From: Vibrio japonicus
GTDB taxonomy: Bacteria; Pseudomonadota; Gammaproteobacteria; Enterobacterales; Vibrionaceae
NCBI RefSeq assembly: GCF_024582835.1
Contig: NZ_CP102096.1
Coordinates: forward strand, 2,232,001 to 2,296,000
DNA length: 64,000 bases
Direction of reading: 5' to 3'
Below the pieces are notes generated by a model that had not been told where the DNA came from, did not search any database, and saw nothing but the letters and a program-made list of their open reading frames with translations. Below are positions 50,265-58,369 of the stretch, in pieces. Position numbers and translations under genes: made by a program. Every line of letters starts with the position of its first letter. Positions within the stretch are counted from its first letter, which is position 1.

Positions 50265-51557
50265 ATGACCAAATCAGCAGAACTTTATGAGAAAGCACAA
50301 AAAACCATTCCTGGTGGGGTTAACTCTCCAGTACGTGCTTTCAACGGTGTTGGTGGCGCACCTGTATTTATTGAACGTGCAGACGGCCCGTTAATTTTCG
50401 ATGCTGATGGTAAAGCGTACATTGATTACGTTGGCTCTTGGGGACCAATGATCCTTGGTCACAACCATGCGGTTATCCGTGAAGCCGTGATCAGCGCAGC
50501 ACAACGTGGCCTAAGCTTCGGTGCGCCAACTGAAACTGAAATCACAATGGCTGAGCTGGTTTCTGAGCTTGTTCCATCAATGGAGCAAGTCCGTATGGTG
50601 AGCTCTGGTACAGAAGCAACCATGAGTGCGATTCGCCTGGCTCGCGGTTTCACTGGTCGCGATAAGATCATGAAGTTTGAAGGCTGCTACCATGGACATG
50701 CGGACAGCTTGTTGGTTAAAGCGGGTTCAGGCGCGCTAACACTAGGTCAGCCAAGCTCTCCTGGTGTTCCGGCAGATTTCGCAAAATACACATTAACCGC
50801 AACATTCAACGATTTAGACTCCGTTCGCGAATTGTTCGCAGCCAACAAAGGTGAGATCGCCTGTATCATCGTTGAGCCTGTTGCGGGTAACATGAACTGC
50901 ATTCCACCAGTGGAAGGTTTCCATGAAGGCCTACGTCAAATCTGTGACGAAGAAGGCGCTCTACTTATTTTCGATGAAGTGATGACTGGATTCCGTGTCG
51001 CTCTTGGCGGCGCTCAAGGGTACTACAACATCAAACCCGATCTTACGACTCTAGGTAAAGTGATCGGCGGTGGTATGCCAGTAGGCGCATTTGGTGGTCG
51101 TAAAGATGTCATGCAGTACATTGCACCAACAGGCCCTGTTTACCAAGCAGGCACACTTTCTGGTAATCCTGTAGCAATGGCAGCTGGCTACGCATGTCTT
51201 AACGTATTGAAAGAAGAAGGAAACGAGAAACGTCTAGCAGCAACAACTAAGCAGCTCGCGGACGGTTTCAAAGATCTTGCAGATCGCCACGGCATTCCAC
51301 TGGTTGTAAACCAAGTTGGCGGTATGTTTGGCTTCTTCTTTACCGATCAAGAGCGCGTGACTTGTTATGAAGACGTCGCTAAGTGCGATATCGGACGCTT
51401 TAAGCGTTTCTTCCATTTAATGCTGGACCACGGTGTTTACCTAGCACCTTCGGCATTCGAAGCGAGCTTTACCTCTCTTGCTCACGGTAGCAAAGAAATT
51501 GAAGCGACTCTGGAAGCTGCCGATCGTTGTTTTGCAATGTTGGCAAACGAAGCTTAA
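50265..51557 (+). CDS. hemL: Glutamate-1-semialdehyde 2,1-aminomutase
   Basis: PLP enzyme making 5-aminolevulinate for haem by the C5 pathway. The 430 residues include the PLP lysine in [33 protein letters not shown] and [19 protein letters not shown] are also diagnostic. Start ATG 50265 ([12 protein letters not shown]) with AGAGGA upstream; the reading 13 codons longer is rejected. A terminator follows at 51570. Confidence 0.97.
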   Translation: MTKSAELYEKAQKTIPGGVNSPVRAFNGVGGAPVFIERADGPLIFDADGKAYIDYVGSWGPMILGHNHAVIREAVISAAQRGLSFGAPTETEITMAELVSELVPSMEQVRMVSSGTEATMSAIRLARGFTGRDKIMKFEGCYHGHADSLLVKAGSGALTLGQPSSPGVPADFAKYTLTATFNDLDSVRELFAANKGEIACIIVEPVAGNMNCIPPVEGFHEGLRQICDEEGALLIFDEVMTGFRVALGGAQGYYNIKPDLTTLGKVIGGGMPVGAFGGRKDVMQYIAPTGPVYQAGTLSGNPVAMAAGYACLNVLKEEGNEKRLAATTKQLADGFKDLADRHGIPLVVNQVGGMFGFFFTDQERVTCYEDVAKCDIGRFKRFFHLMLDHGVYLAPSAFEASFTSLAHGSKEIEATLEAADRCFAMLANEA

Positions 51558-51569
51558 CCCTCATCACGA

Positions 51570-51593
51570 AAAAGGCTGCAATCGCAGCCTTTT
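51570..51593 (+). terminator. Terminator of hemL
   Basis: GGCTGC / GCAGCC stem with loop AATC, A-run before and TTTTAGTTTT after; also usable by the small ORF on the minus strand. Confidence 0.85.
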
Positions 51594-51608
51594 AGTTTTC
51601 TTTACACA

Positions 51609-51731
51609 CTATTGCCAGTTAATCACGACCAACAAGGCGACCAAGAGCAGTATCAACCCAACCCAAGGCACTGAGCGTTTGGGCCTGCCTGCACTGCGAC
51701 AGCCTTTCTCATTATTACAACACCCCATCAT
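51609..51731 (-). CDS. Small predicted membrane protein with N-terminal Cys motif (40 aa)
   Basis: The product begins MMGCCNNEKGCRSAGRPKRS and ends VPWVGLILLLVALLVVINWQ: a Cys-rich, basic head followed by one hydrophobic helix and a Trp-Gln end. The pattern C-C-x5-C suggests metal binding or disulfides. AAGAAGAG lies five bases upstream of ATG 51731. It sits alone between hemL and perM on the opposite strand. Codon use looks normal for this genome. I do not recognise a named family. Confidence 0.6.
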   Translation of the reverse strand: MMGCCNNEKGCRSAGRPKRSVPWVGLILLLVALLVVINWQ

Positions 51732-51827
51732 TTTAACTCTTCTTTGATAACATTAGATTTTTTGCGTTGAAGACTCAGTATTTTAGCGCCATTATACTAT
51801 TACAACGTCGAAAAACTGGACAAACAC

Positions 51828-52913
51828 GTGTCAGATAAAGTCAAAATCACTTCAAATCACTGGGTACTGATAGCCGCTTTACTTGCTGCTGGATTCGCCT
51901 GTTTTCTATTAGTCGAACCCTATATCAACTCCATTGTAATGGCATTTATCATATCTCTACTGATGTTTCCCGTTCATGAACAGATAGAGCAACGATTGCC
52001 TAGTCATAAGAACCTAACCTCCCTGCTCTCGTGTATTATTCTCACTTTTATCATCGTTGTGCCACTGCTGTTTGTATTTGCGGCAATTGTCCAGCAAGGT
52101 TCTGCATTTTCGCAAAATGTTTATCAATGGGTGACCAGCGGTGGTATCCAAACGCTATTCGAACACCCTTGGGTGGTAAAAGGCCTCTCCCTCATCAATA
52201 CTTATTTGCCTTTTGATTCCGTCAATCCGCAAGAAATCGCACAAAAGATCGCTAGCTTTGCGACTTCATTCGGCTCTAACTTGGTTGGAATCAGTGCCAA
52301 GGTGCTAGGTGATGCGACAACCTTCCTAATGGACTTCTTTTTAATGTTGTTTGTTTTGTTCTTCCTATTAAGAGATCACGACAAAATAATCAGCGCGATT
52401 CGCCATATCCTTCCTCTTTCACGCAGCCAAGAGGACAAACTGCTGGATGAGATCGAACAGGTATCAAAATCGGCGGTAATGGGGTCATTTTTAACCGCGA
52501 TAGCACAAGGTTTTGCTGGTGGTATCGGAATGTGGCTAGCTGGCTTCCCAGGGCTTTTCTGGGGAACCATGATGGGATTTGCCTCGTTCATTCCCGTTGT
52601 CGGTACGGCGCTTATCTGGATTCCAGCTGTCATCTACCTTTTCCTAACGGGTGACAATACGTGGGCTATATTTTTGCTGATTTGGAGTATTATCGTAGTC
52701 GGCTCCATCGACAATTTACTTCGCCCACTCCTGATGCAAGGCAGTGCTGGAATGAATACCTTAATGATTTTCTTCTCACTTCTTGGAGGCTTACACCTAT
52801 TTGGTCTCATTGGTTTGATCTACGGGCCACTCATCTTTGCAATCACCATGGTGCTGTTTAAAATTTATGAAGAAGAGTTTCAAGACTTTCTAGATAGACA
52901 GGATCAGAACTAA
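51828..52913 (+). CDS. perM: AI-2E family transporter (PerM-like)
   Basis: Inner-membrane protein of 361 residues with about eight hydrophobic segments. The C-terminal stretch NLLRPLLMQGSAGMNTLMIF and GLIGLIYGPLIFAI are typical of the AI-2E exporter (UPF0118) family. The substrate is uncertain; members export autoinducer-2 or exchange Na+ for H+. It begins with GTG at 51828; only a weak GGA is found upstream. The symbol perM follows the closest E. coli paralogue and is tentative. Confidence 0.82.
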   Translation: MSDKVKITSNHWVLIAALLAAGFACFLLVEPYINSIVMAFIISLLMFPVHEQIEQRLPSHKNLTSLLSCIILTFIIVVPLLFVFAAIVQQGSAFSQNVYQWVTSGGIQTLFEHPWVVKGLSLINTYLPFDSVNPQEIAQKIASFATSFGSNLVGISAKVLGDATTFLMDFFLMLFVLFFLLRDHDKIISAIRHILPLSRSQEDKLLDEIEQVSKSAVMGSFLTAIAQGFAGGIGMWLAGFPGLFWGTMMGFASFIPVVGTALIWIPAVIYLFLTGDNTWAIFLLIWSIIVVGSIDNLLRPLLMQGSAGMNTLMIFFSLLGGLHLFGLIGLIYGPLIFAITMVLFKIYEEEFQDFLDRQDQN

Positions 52914-52934
52914 CGTCGAATAACTTCAAGAATG

Positions 52935-52966
52935 CGGGGGATTATGAGAAAATCCCCCGTCTTTTT
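52935..52966 (+). terminator. Terminator of perM
   Basis: CGGGGGATT / AATCCCCCG stem, 7-base loop, then TCTTTTTATC. It ends 18 bp before rsmC, so rsmC needs its own promoter or relies on read-through. Confidence 0.85.
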
Positions 52967-52983
52967 ATCTGCTAGAGTCCACT

Positions 52984-54006
52984 ATGTCTGCTTATATTGC
53001 ACCAAGCCAAATCGCTGAAAGGCAACTTGCTTACTTTGAAGGAAAGCACGTTCTTGTTGCGGGTGAGTCTGAAGATCTGTTTCCCGTCGAACTAGTCAAA
53101 CATTGCGCGTCGGTGACAGTTTTTACCACCAACTATGGCTACTATCGCCAGTTACAACCTTATCAACAGGTTAAGTCTGTTTTTGGGGCAGAGTTCACTG
53201 AAGATACACAAGCTGACATGGTATTGCTCTACTGGCCAAAAGCAAAAGCAGAAGCCGAATATTTACTTGCTATGCTAATGGCAAAACTTGGTGCAGACAC
53301 AGAGATTGTTGTTGTTGGTGAGAATCGTTCGGGCGTTAAGAGCATCGAAAAAATGTTCAAACCTTACGGCCCTATCACGAAATTTGATTCAGCTCGTCGA
53401 TGCTCTTTTTATTGGGGGCAATGCCAGAACCCACCTCAATCTTTCGATATGAATCAATGGTTTAAGAGCTACGCCGTCAACTATAAAGATTGCAGTCTAA
53501 CGATAAAGAGCTTACCGGGCGTGTTTAGCCATGGGCAGTTTGATACGGGTAGTGAGTTGTTATTGGATACTCTTCCACCATTGTCAGGAAAAGTACTCGA
53601 CTTTGGATGTGGTGCTGGTGTGATTGGCTCCGTCATGGCGATGCTAAATCCAAGTATTGAGCTTGAGATGTGTGATATCAGTGCTTTGGCAATCGAATCG
53701 AGTAAAAAAACTCTTGAAGCAAATAACCTGAAAGGCAATGTGTTTGCGTCCGACGTTTATTCAGACACTAGTGACGATTACCAATTTATCATTAGTAATC
53801 CTCCCTTCCACTCAGGATTAGACACCAGTTACAATGCAACAGAAACGCTTTTAGAGTTGGCACCTAACTACCAAAAGCCACGAGGTGAACTACTCATCGT
53901 TGCGAATAGCTTCTTGAAATATCAGCCAATTATTGAAAAATCATTTGGTAATTGCGAGACATTAAATAAGACGAATAAATTCGCTATTTACCACGCAAAA
54001 AAATAA
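52984..54006 (+). CDS. rsmC: 16S rRNA (guanine1207-N2)-methyltransferase
   Basis: Methylates G1207 in the 30S subunit. The 340 residues comprise a degenerate N-terminal methyltransferase half and an active C-terminal one. The latter shows [16 protein letters not shown] (SAM-binding) and the catalytic [15 protein letters not shown]. In E. coli rsmC lies beside holD; here it is 20 kb away next to chiS, as in V. cholerae. Confidence 0.95.
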   Translation: MSAYIAPSQIAERQLAYFEGKHVLVAGESEDLFPVELVKHCASVTVFTTNYGYYRQLQPYQQVKSVFGAEFTEDTQADMVLLYWPKAKAEAEYLLAMLMAKLGADTEIVVVGENRSGVKSIEKMFKPYGPITKFDSARRCSFYWGQCQNPPQSFDMNQWFKSYAVNYKDCSLTIKSLPGVFSHGQFDTGSELLLDTLPPLSGKVLDFGCGAGVIGSVMAMLNPSIELEMCDISALAIESSKKTLEANNLKGNVFASDVYSDTSDDYQFIISNPPFHSGLDTSYNATETLLELAPNYQKPRGELLIVANSFLKYQPIIEKSFGNCETLNKTNKFAIYHAKK

Positions 54007-54015
54007 CCCGCTCAC

Positions 54016-54042
54016 CCAGTTATTCTCAATAACTGGTTTTTT
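54016..54042 (+). terminator. Terminator of rsmC
   Basis: Perfect 9-bp stem CCAGTTATT / AATAACTGG with loop CTC and six T residues. Confidence 0.92.
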
Positions 54043-54110
54043 ACCTCCAAAGTTTGAGTAAATTTGCGTCTCTCTGCACGCTTTACTCGCTACTTACTTG
54101 TCATAGTAAA

Positions 54111-54151
54111 AAAACTCGTTAATTTTGTCATTTCAGTAATTAACGTTTTTT
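54111..54151 (+). promoter_or_regulatory. Second hairpin with T-run upstream of chiS
   Basis: CGTTAATT (54117-54124) pairs perfectly with AATTAACG (54138-54145), followed by TTTTTT; the A-run before the stem can pair with the T-run. It lies 84 bp upstream of the chiS ATG and after the rsmC terminator, so it might be a chiS leader attenuator or a promoter palindrome. Confidence 0.4.
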
Positions 54152-54235
54152 ACTTCGTTCTGAACACTGGCACTCTACGTGCTAGTGACCCCGTCAATTT
54201 CAGAGCTTCATTCTTACGGAAAGTCTAGTCAGATC

Positions 54236-57200
54236 ATGTTTAAGTTGTATCGAAAGCAAAGATTTAAACGCCTCCAGAACACGCTAATGTTGGCATTTCT
54301 CGTCTTGAGTATCACGCCATTGACGATTACGGCGATCTTTTTTCTTCAGTCTCACACCACTGACCTACAGGAACAGAGTACTTCGCACTTGATTTCGGTA
54401 AGAGATAGTAAACAGCAACAGATTACCGACTACCTAAATGCGAAAGAATCAGAAGTCATGGGCTTTGTTCGCTCTGAACTGGCTTATGCAAGTGGTGGGC
54501 GTTTCTATGGATTAGTCAATGCATTTAGGAGCTTAGGGCTGAATATGGATGAAGCCCGAGAGTATGCGCAAAAGCGATACATTCAGGGTTCTGGCGATCA
54601 AATAAAAACGTCCGTTCTTCCTCAATCAAGCATTTATAACGGTACAGAGCGCTATCGGCTGTTGCACAAGCGCTACCACTGGGCCTATCTTGAGCTACTC
54701 AAACGTTCGGATTTTGACGATATCTTATTAGTCGACCGCGAAGGTAATGTAACCTATTCCATCTATAAAAACGGTGATTATGGAACGAACCTGCTTAATG
54801 GTCAGTACACTGATGAAAACTTAGGTAGAACCTTTAAGAAGCTGCGCGATTTAGTATCTGAGAAAAGAAAAACCAACGAAGATTTCACGCCAGTTGTCAT
54901 GTCAGATTTCCATCTTGAGCAAGGTAAGTCTGTTGCGTGGCTAGGTGCACCAATCATTCAACAAGGTTATTTACACAGCTACGCCATGTTCCGCCTACCT
55001 AACAATGGCATTACTAAACTTATATCAGACACCCATAATGTAGCTTCTACAAAAACATTGCTTGTCGGCAGTGACTATCACCCAATAACTCTCGCCTATC
55101 AGAAAGAAGATATTGAACGCAGCAAAGAAGTCGTTGATTTGGCTCTGAGTGGGCTCACTGATTTTGGCAACTACACCAATTCAGATAAAGAAGAGATCAT
55201 CGCCGCTTACAGCCTAGTTTCGGTAAAAGGAATTGACTGGGCACTCGTTGTAGAAATGCCAGAGAAATTAGCATTTGCACGTGTCCATCAACTTGAAAAG
55301 ATTTTTGTCGTGGCCATGTTCGTCGCTATCGTGCTGGTTATTATGGCCTCTCACTATTTGTCCAATTTCGTAACCGCTCCACTACTCAAGCTGACATGGG
55401 CAGCAGAAAAGGTGTCTGCCGGTGACTTAGATGCCGCCATGAACAACACCGATCGAAAAGATGAAATTGGTCGTCTCGCTGTGAGTTTTGAAAGAATGCA
55501 ACGCTCGATCCGCGATAAGATGCAACTGATCAAGCAGCAAAATGAAGAGTTAGAAAAAAACTTAAAACTGATTAAAAAACAAAATGATGATTTACAGTTA
55601 GCAAACAAACTCAAAGATGAGTTTCTCGCGACGACATCTCATGAACTTCGCACACCACTGCACGGGATGATAGGTATTGCTGAGGCGTTAGTCTCCGGCG
55701 CAAATGGTCCTATTACTTCAGATCATAAATATCAACTCGACATTATCATCAACAGCGGGCAACGATTAGCAACATTAGTGGACGACTTGCTTGACTATCA
55801 CAAGATGAGATATGGCAATTTGGATATTGAAACGAGCGCGGTAGACCTGTCTAGTTCGACACGACTCGTTTTAGAGTTGTCCGCTCATTTGGTTGGCAGT
55901 AAACCTCTTAGAATTATCAATCAAATATCAGATCAATCGGTATGGGTCAGTGCCGATCCACAACGTGTCGAACAAGTACTCTACAACTTAATTGGTAACG
56001 CGATTAAGTACACTAGTGAAGGGAAAATTGTTATCTCCGCAACTGAAGTAGACAACCATATTCGTGTTCAAGTCGTGGATACCGGTCAGGGAATACCTGC
56101 GGATCAGCTTGATCACATTTTTGAACCATTAATTCAGGCAGGGAGCGACGCCAATCGATACAGACAAGGAGCTGGACTTGGCCTATCTATTAGCCGTCAA
56201 CTTATTGAATTAATGAAAGGTTCACTTTATGTCAGTAGCCAGCCTATGGTCGGTACTACATTTAGTTTTACTTTGCCGATAGCGAGTGACGAGCAAGTCC
56301 AGAATGCCTGCGTTCGTGAAATGCCTCATTTTCAAGCGCCTGACAATAGTGCCATTGAAACCACTGATACGACAAACTTACCAGAAAACCCAAACGGGCC
56401 TTTACTGCTTGTGGTCGATGATGAGCCGGTAAACCTAAGAATACTAAACAGCTTTTTACGGTTAGAAGGGTATCGGGTACACGCAGCTGTAGACGCCAGA
56501 GAAGCTCTGGAAAGTATTGCAGAGCAGAAGCCTGAACTTGTGTTGCTCGACATTATGATGCCTGGGACAAGCGGATATGAAGTCTGTGAGACGTTGCGAC
56601 AAACGTATGATCACGCTCAATTACCTATCATAATGCTCACAGCACTCAACCAAGCCAATGACAGGATTCGAGGTTTTGAAGCCGGGGCAAATGATTACTT
56701 ATCCAAACCATTCAACAAACAAGAGCTGAGTGCGCGCATCAAAGCGCATTTAACAGCAAGTCAGGCAGAGCTCCGCCGCATAGAAAACCAAGAATTACAC
56801 CTTGAACTTAAACAAAGAGCTCTTATCGAATCCAGATTGCTAGAAACTCAAGGTCGACTTTTAGAACAGCTAGAAGCCTCTCCAGAAGCGATCATTTGTG
56901 TTCGTGAAGACAACAAAATTAAATTCGCCAATGAGGCCGCATCCAAGCTATTTAAGCGCACTAAAGAGCAATTGAAACGCTCTGCGGCAGATGAACTCAT
57001 TGCTCCTAAGTTTTTACACGTCACACAAGAACACTACTGTGGAGCCATTGACGTCTACGTAGAAGATGTTCGCCAGAGCCTATCTGCCGATGTACTGAAG
57101 TTACCTGAAGGCTCTGACTTCAACTCCATGTACATCTTCAACGTAGGTGGCACAATCAATGCTGGAAGGATAAAGAATCTAGAGGCAGCAGTAGATGCCC

Positions 57201-57622
57201 TCTCTAGTTACGCCTTTAATGGAGATAAAGACAAGCTTCAGGAACTCAAAGAACTTGGCGGAGAGTTTACGCGTCTGGCTGACAAAGTGTCGTCCGACAG
57301 CAAGTCCAAACAAGATATCATGAGAGACATCCTCGTTGATGCCATGACCAGCGCTTTAGATTATTGGGAAAGTGTCACTGGTCAATCCAAGTTTGCATTT
57401 GCCGAACAGAGTGGCTTGTGGCGAGTATACCTTGATAGAAGCACCTTGCAGACTCGCACATTAGACAAATATTTACGCGTAGAAACATTACCGAAGTCAC
57501 CACGTTGGCGTACGGTCTTAAACTCGTTAGAGTACATTCTAGAGCACTGCAACGAGCAAAGCCCCGAACGTGCTCACATAGAAACACTGCGTAATAAATT
57601 ACAGCATCTATTAACTAGCTAG
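54236..57622 (+). CDS. chiS: Chitin-sensing hybrid histidine kinase ChiS
   Basis: Inner-membrane master regulator of chitin use. The 1128 residues hold TM1 ~16-38, a long periplasmic sensor, TM2 ~350-370 and HAMP. HisKA carries His469 (TTSHELRTPLHG); the ATPase has NLIGNAIKYTSEG and GAGLGLSISRQL. The receiver carries Asp772 (VLLDIMMPGTSGYEV), then PAS (SPEAIICVREDNKIKFANEA). The C-terminal ~100 residues match no output domain I know; in V. cholerae this part binds DNA. His469 and Asp772 equal the V. cholerae numbering, which supports ATG 54236 over GTG 54179. Known partner: the (GlcNAc)2-binding protein encoded next. Confidence 0.95.
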   Translation: MFKLYRKQRFKRLQNTLMLAFLVLSITPLTITAIFFLQSHTTDLQEQSTSHLISVRDSKQQQITDYLNAKESEVMGFVRSELAYASGGRFYGLVNAFRSLGLNMDEAREYAQKRYIQGSGDQIKTSVLPQSSIYNGTERYRLLHKRYHWAYLELLKRSDFDDILLVDREGNVTYSIYKNGDYGTNLLNGQYTDENLGRTFKKLRDLVSEKRKTNEDFTPVVMSDFHLEQGKSVAWLGAPIIQQGYLHSYAMFRLPNNGITKLISDTHNVASTKTLLVGSDYHPITLAYQKEDIERSKEVVDLALSGLTDFGNYTNSDKEEIIAAYSLVSVKGIDWALVVEMPEKLAFARVHQLEKIFVVAMFVAIVLVIMASHYLSNFVTAPLLKLTWAAEKVSAGDLDAAMNNTDRKDEIGRLAVSFERMQRSIRDKMQLIKQQNEELEKNLKLIKKQNDDLQLANKLKDEFLATTSHELRTPLHGMIGIAEALVSGANGPITSDHKYQLDIIINSGQRLATLVDDLLDYHKMRYGNLDIETSAVDLSSSTRLVLELSAHLVGSKPLRIINQISDQSVWVSADPQRVEQVLYNLIGNAIKYTSEGKIVISATEVDNHIRVQVVDTGQGIPADQLDHIFEPLIQAGSDANRYRQGAGLGLSISRQLIELMKGSLYVSSQPMVGTTFSFTLPIASDEQVQNACVREMPHFQAPDNSAIETTDTTNLPENPNGPLLLVVDDEPVNLRILNSFLRLEGYRVHAAVDAREALESIAEQKPELVLLDIMMPGTSGYEVCETLRQTYDHAQLPIIMLTALNQANDRIRGFEAGANDYLSKPFNKQELSARIKAHLTASQAELRRIENQELHLELKQRALIESRLLETQGRLLEQLEASPEAIICVREDNKIKFANEAASKLFKRTKEQLKRSAADELIAPKFLHVTQEHYCGAIDVYVEDVRQSLSADVLKLPEGSDFNSMYIFNVGGTINAGRIKNLEAAVDALSSYAFNGDKDKLQELKELGGEFTRLADKVSSDSKSKQDIMRDILVDAMTSALDYWESVTGQSKFAFAEQSGLWRVYLDRSTLQTRTLDKYLRVETLPKSPRWRTVLNSLEYILEHCNEQSPERAHIETLRNKLQHLLTS

Positions 57623-57643
57623 CAGCACTCAATGTTAGGTAGA

Positions 57644-57688
57644 ACAAAAGGCCAAACCATATGTATGGTTTGGCCTTTTGTTTTTTTC
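57644..57688 (+). terminator. Terminator of chiS
   Basis: Perfect 18-bp stem from ACAAAAGGCCAAACCATA to its complement, with a 2-base loop, then TTTTTTT. It isolates chiS from the transporter operon. Confidence 0.95.
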
Positions 57689-57972
57689 GTGCTTTGGTGA
57701 GCTTCCCCACTTTCGTAAACATCACTCTAGCGAAAAACCCTTCCCTTACGCCTAAACCTTTTCTTTCATCTGCCTTGGTAAACAACTCATCAAGCAACCT
57801 TATTACGCTTCATAAAACAAGAGAGTGGCAATCGTTTTCATTTAAGAGTTACACAAGAATTCTCCCTAAAAAATCACTCAATCATATCTGTAAAACGTAA
57901 AAACAACTTATATTGCGAGGGCTATCACAACAATACGGCAGATTTTATTTAGTCACAAAAAATAACACTTCC

Positions 57973-58000
57973 TTTTGTGGGTGATTTAGATCCCACAAAA
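57973..58000. promoter_or_regulatory. Operator-like palindrome upstream of the (GlcNAc)2 operon
   Basis: TTTTGTGGG - 10 bases (TGATTTAGAT) - CCCACAAAA, perfect 9-bp arms, 138 bp upstream of the promoter -35 box. The arm spacing is six bases wider than a CRP site. Because ChiS directly activates this operon in V. cholerae, it is a candidate ChiS site; this is inference. Confidence 0.5.
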
Positions 58001-58041
58001 AAACAATCAGGGGAAATGCTATACACAGCAAAAGACAAAAG

Positions 58042-58081
58042 GTTAGCAAATACTAACAACCAACCTTGAACCTAGGTTGTT
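58042..58081. promoter_or_regulatory. Overlapping inverted repeats in the (GlcNAc)2 operon promoter region
   Basis: GTTAG-CAAATA-CTAAC (58042-58057) shares its right arm with AACAACC-N13-GGTTGTT (58055-58081). The two dyads exclude each other if formed as DNA or RNA stems. They lie about 60 bp upstream of the -35. Regulator unknown; SlmA, CRP and ChiS act here in V. cholerae. Confidence 0.35.
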
Positions 58082-58137
58082 TTGTGAACCAGATCGCCAG
58101 CTTATTATTGCGTATTTTTCATTCAAAACAGGTAGTA

Positions 58138-58168
58138 TTGACGTTATTAACGGAACTAAGGGTATATT
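58138..58168 (+). promoter_or_regulatory. Candidate sigma-70 promoter of the (GlcNAc)2 operon
   Basis: TTGACG (58138-58143) and GTATAT or TATATT (58162-58168), with an 18- or 19-bp spacer. The weak spacing suits an activator-dependent promoter. It implies a leader of about 195 nt before the ATG. Confidence 0.45.
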
Positions 58169-58229
58169 TTACGTTTTTGACGAGAATTACGATTGCGAAA
58201 AATAACGAGAGGGTGTTTTCTTACCTTGC

Positions 58230-58302
58230 CTAAGGCTTACAGGCCACTCACCGAGAGTCACTCTCCTCCAGATTGAATCTCAAATTTAGAGGTAGGCCTT
58301 AG
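58230..58302 (+). promoter_or_regulatory. Structured 5' leader of the (GlcNAc)2 operon
   Basis: CTAAGGCTTAC (58230-58240) pairs with GTAGGCCTTAG (58292-58302): 11 consecutive pairs including one G-U. It encloses 51 bases with an internal hairpin GAGAG-TCA-CTCTC (58253-58265). There is no T-run, so it is not a terminator. It may be a cis-regulatory or stability structure; no known riboswitch class is recognised. Confidence 0.5.
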
Positions 58303-58369
58303 CGAGTGTTTATCAATTGATGACATTCAATTCCATAAGTGAAATGAAAGCAAATAGTAAGGAACAGCT

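Noticed and set aside
51478..51747. 89-codon plus-strand ORF overlapping the hemL 3' end
   Set aside because: Shadow frame of hemL that runs over its terminator; the minus strand of the same gap gives a better small ORF.
57615..57900. ORFs of 60 and 79 codons on both strands after chiS
   Set aside because: Both run through the chiS terminator stem, lack ribosome sites and start at TTG or within the hairpin.
57973..58000. CRP site at the chitobiose promoter
   Set aside because: The TGTG and CACA halves are 14 bases apart instead of eight; a weak half-site TGTGA at 58083 is not enough for a call.
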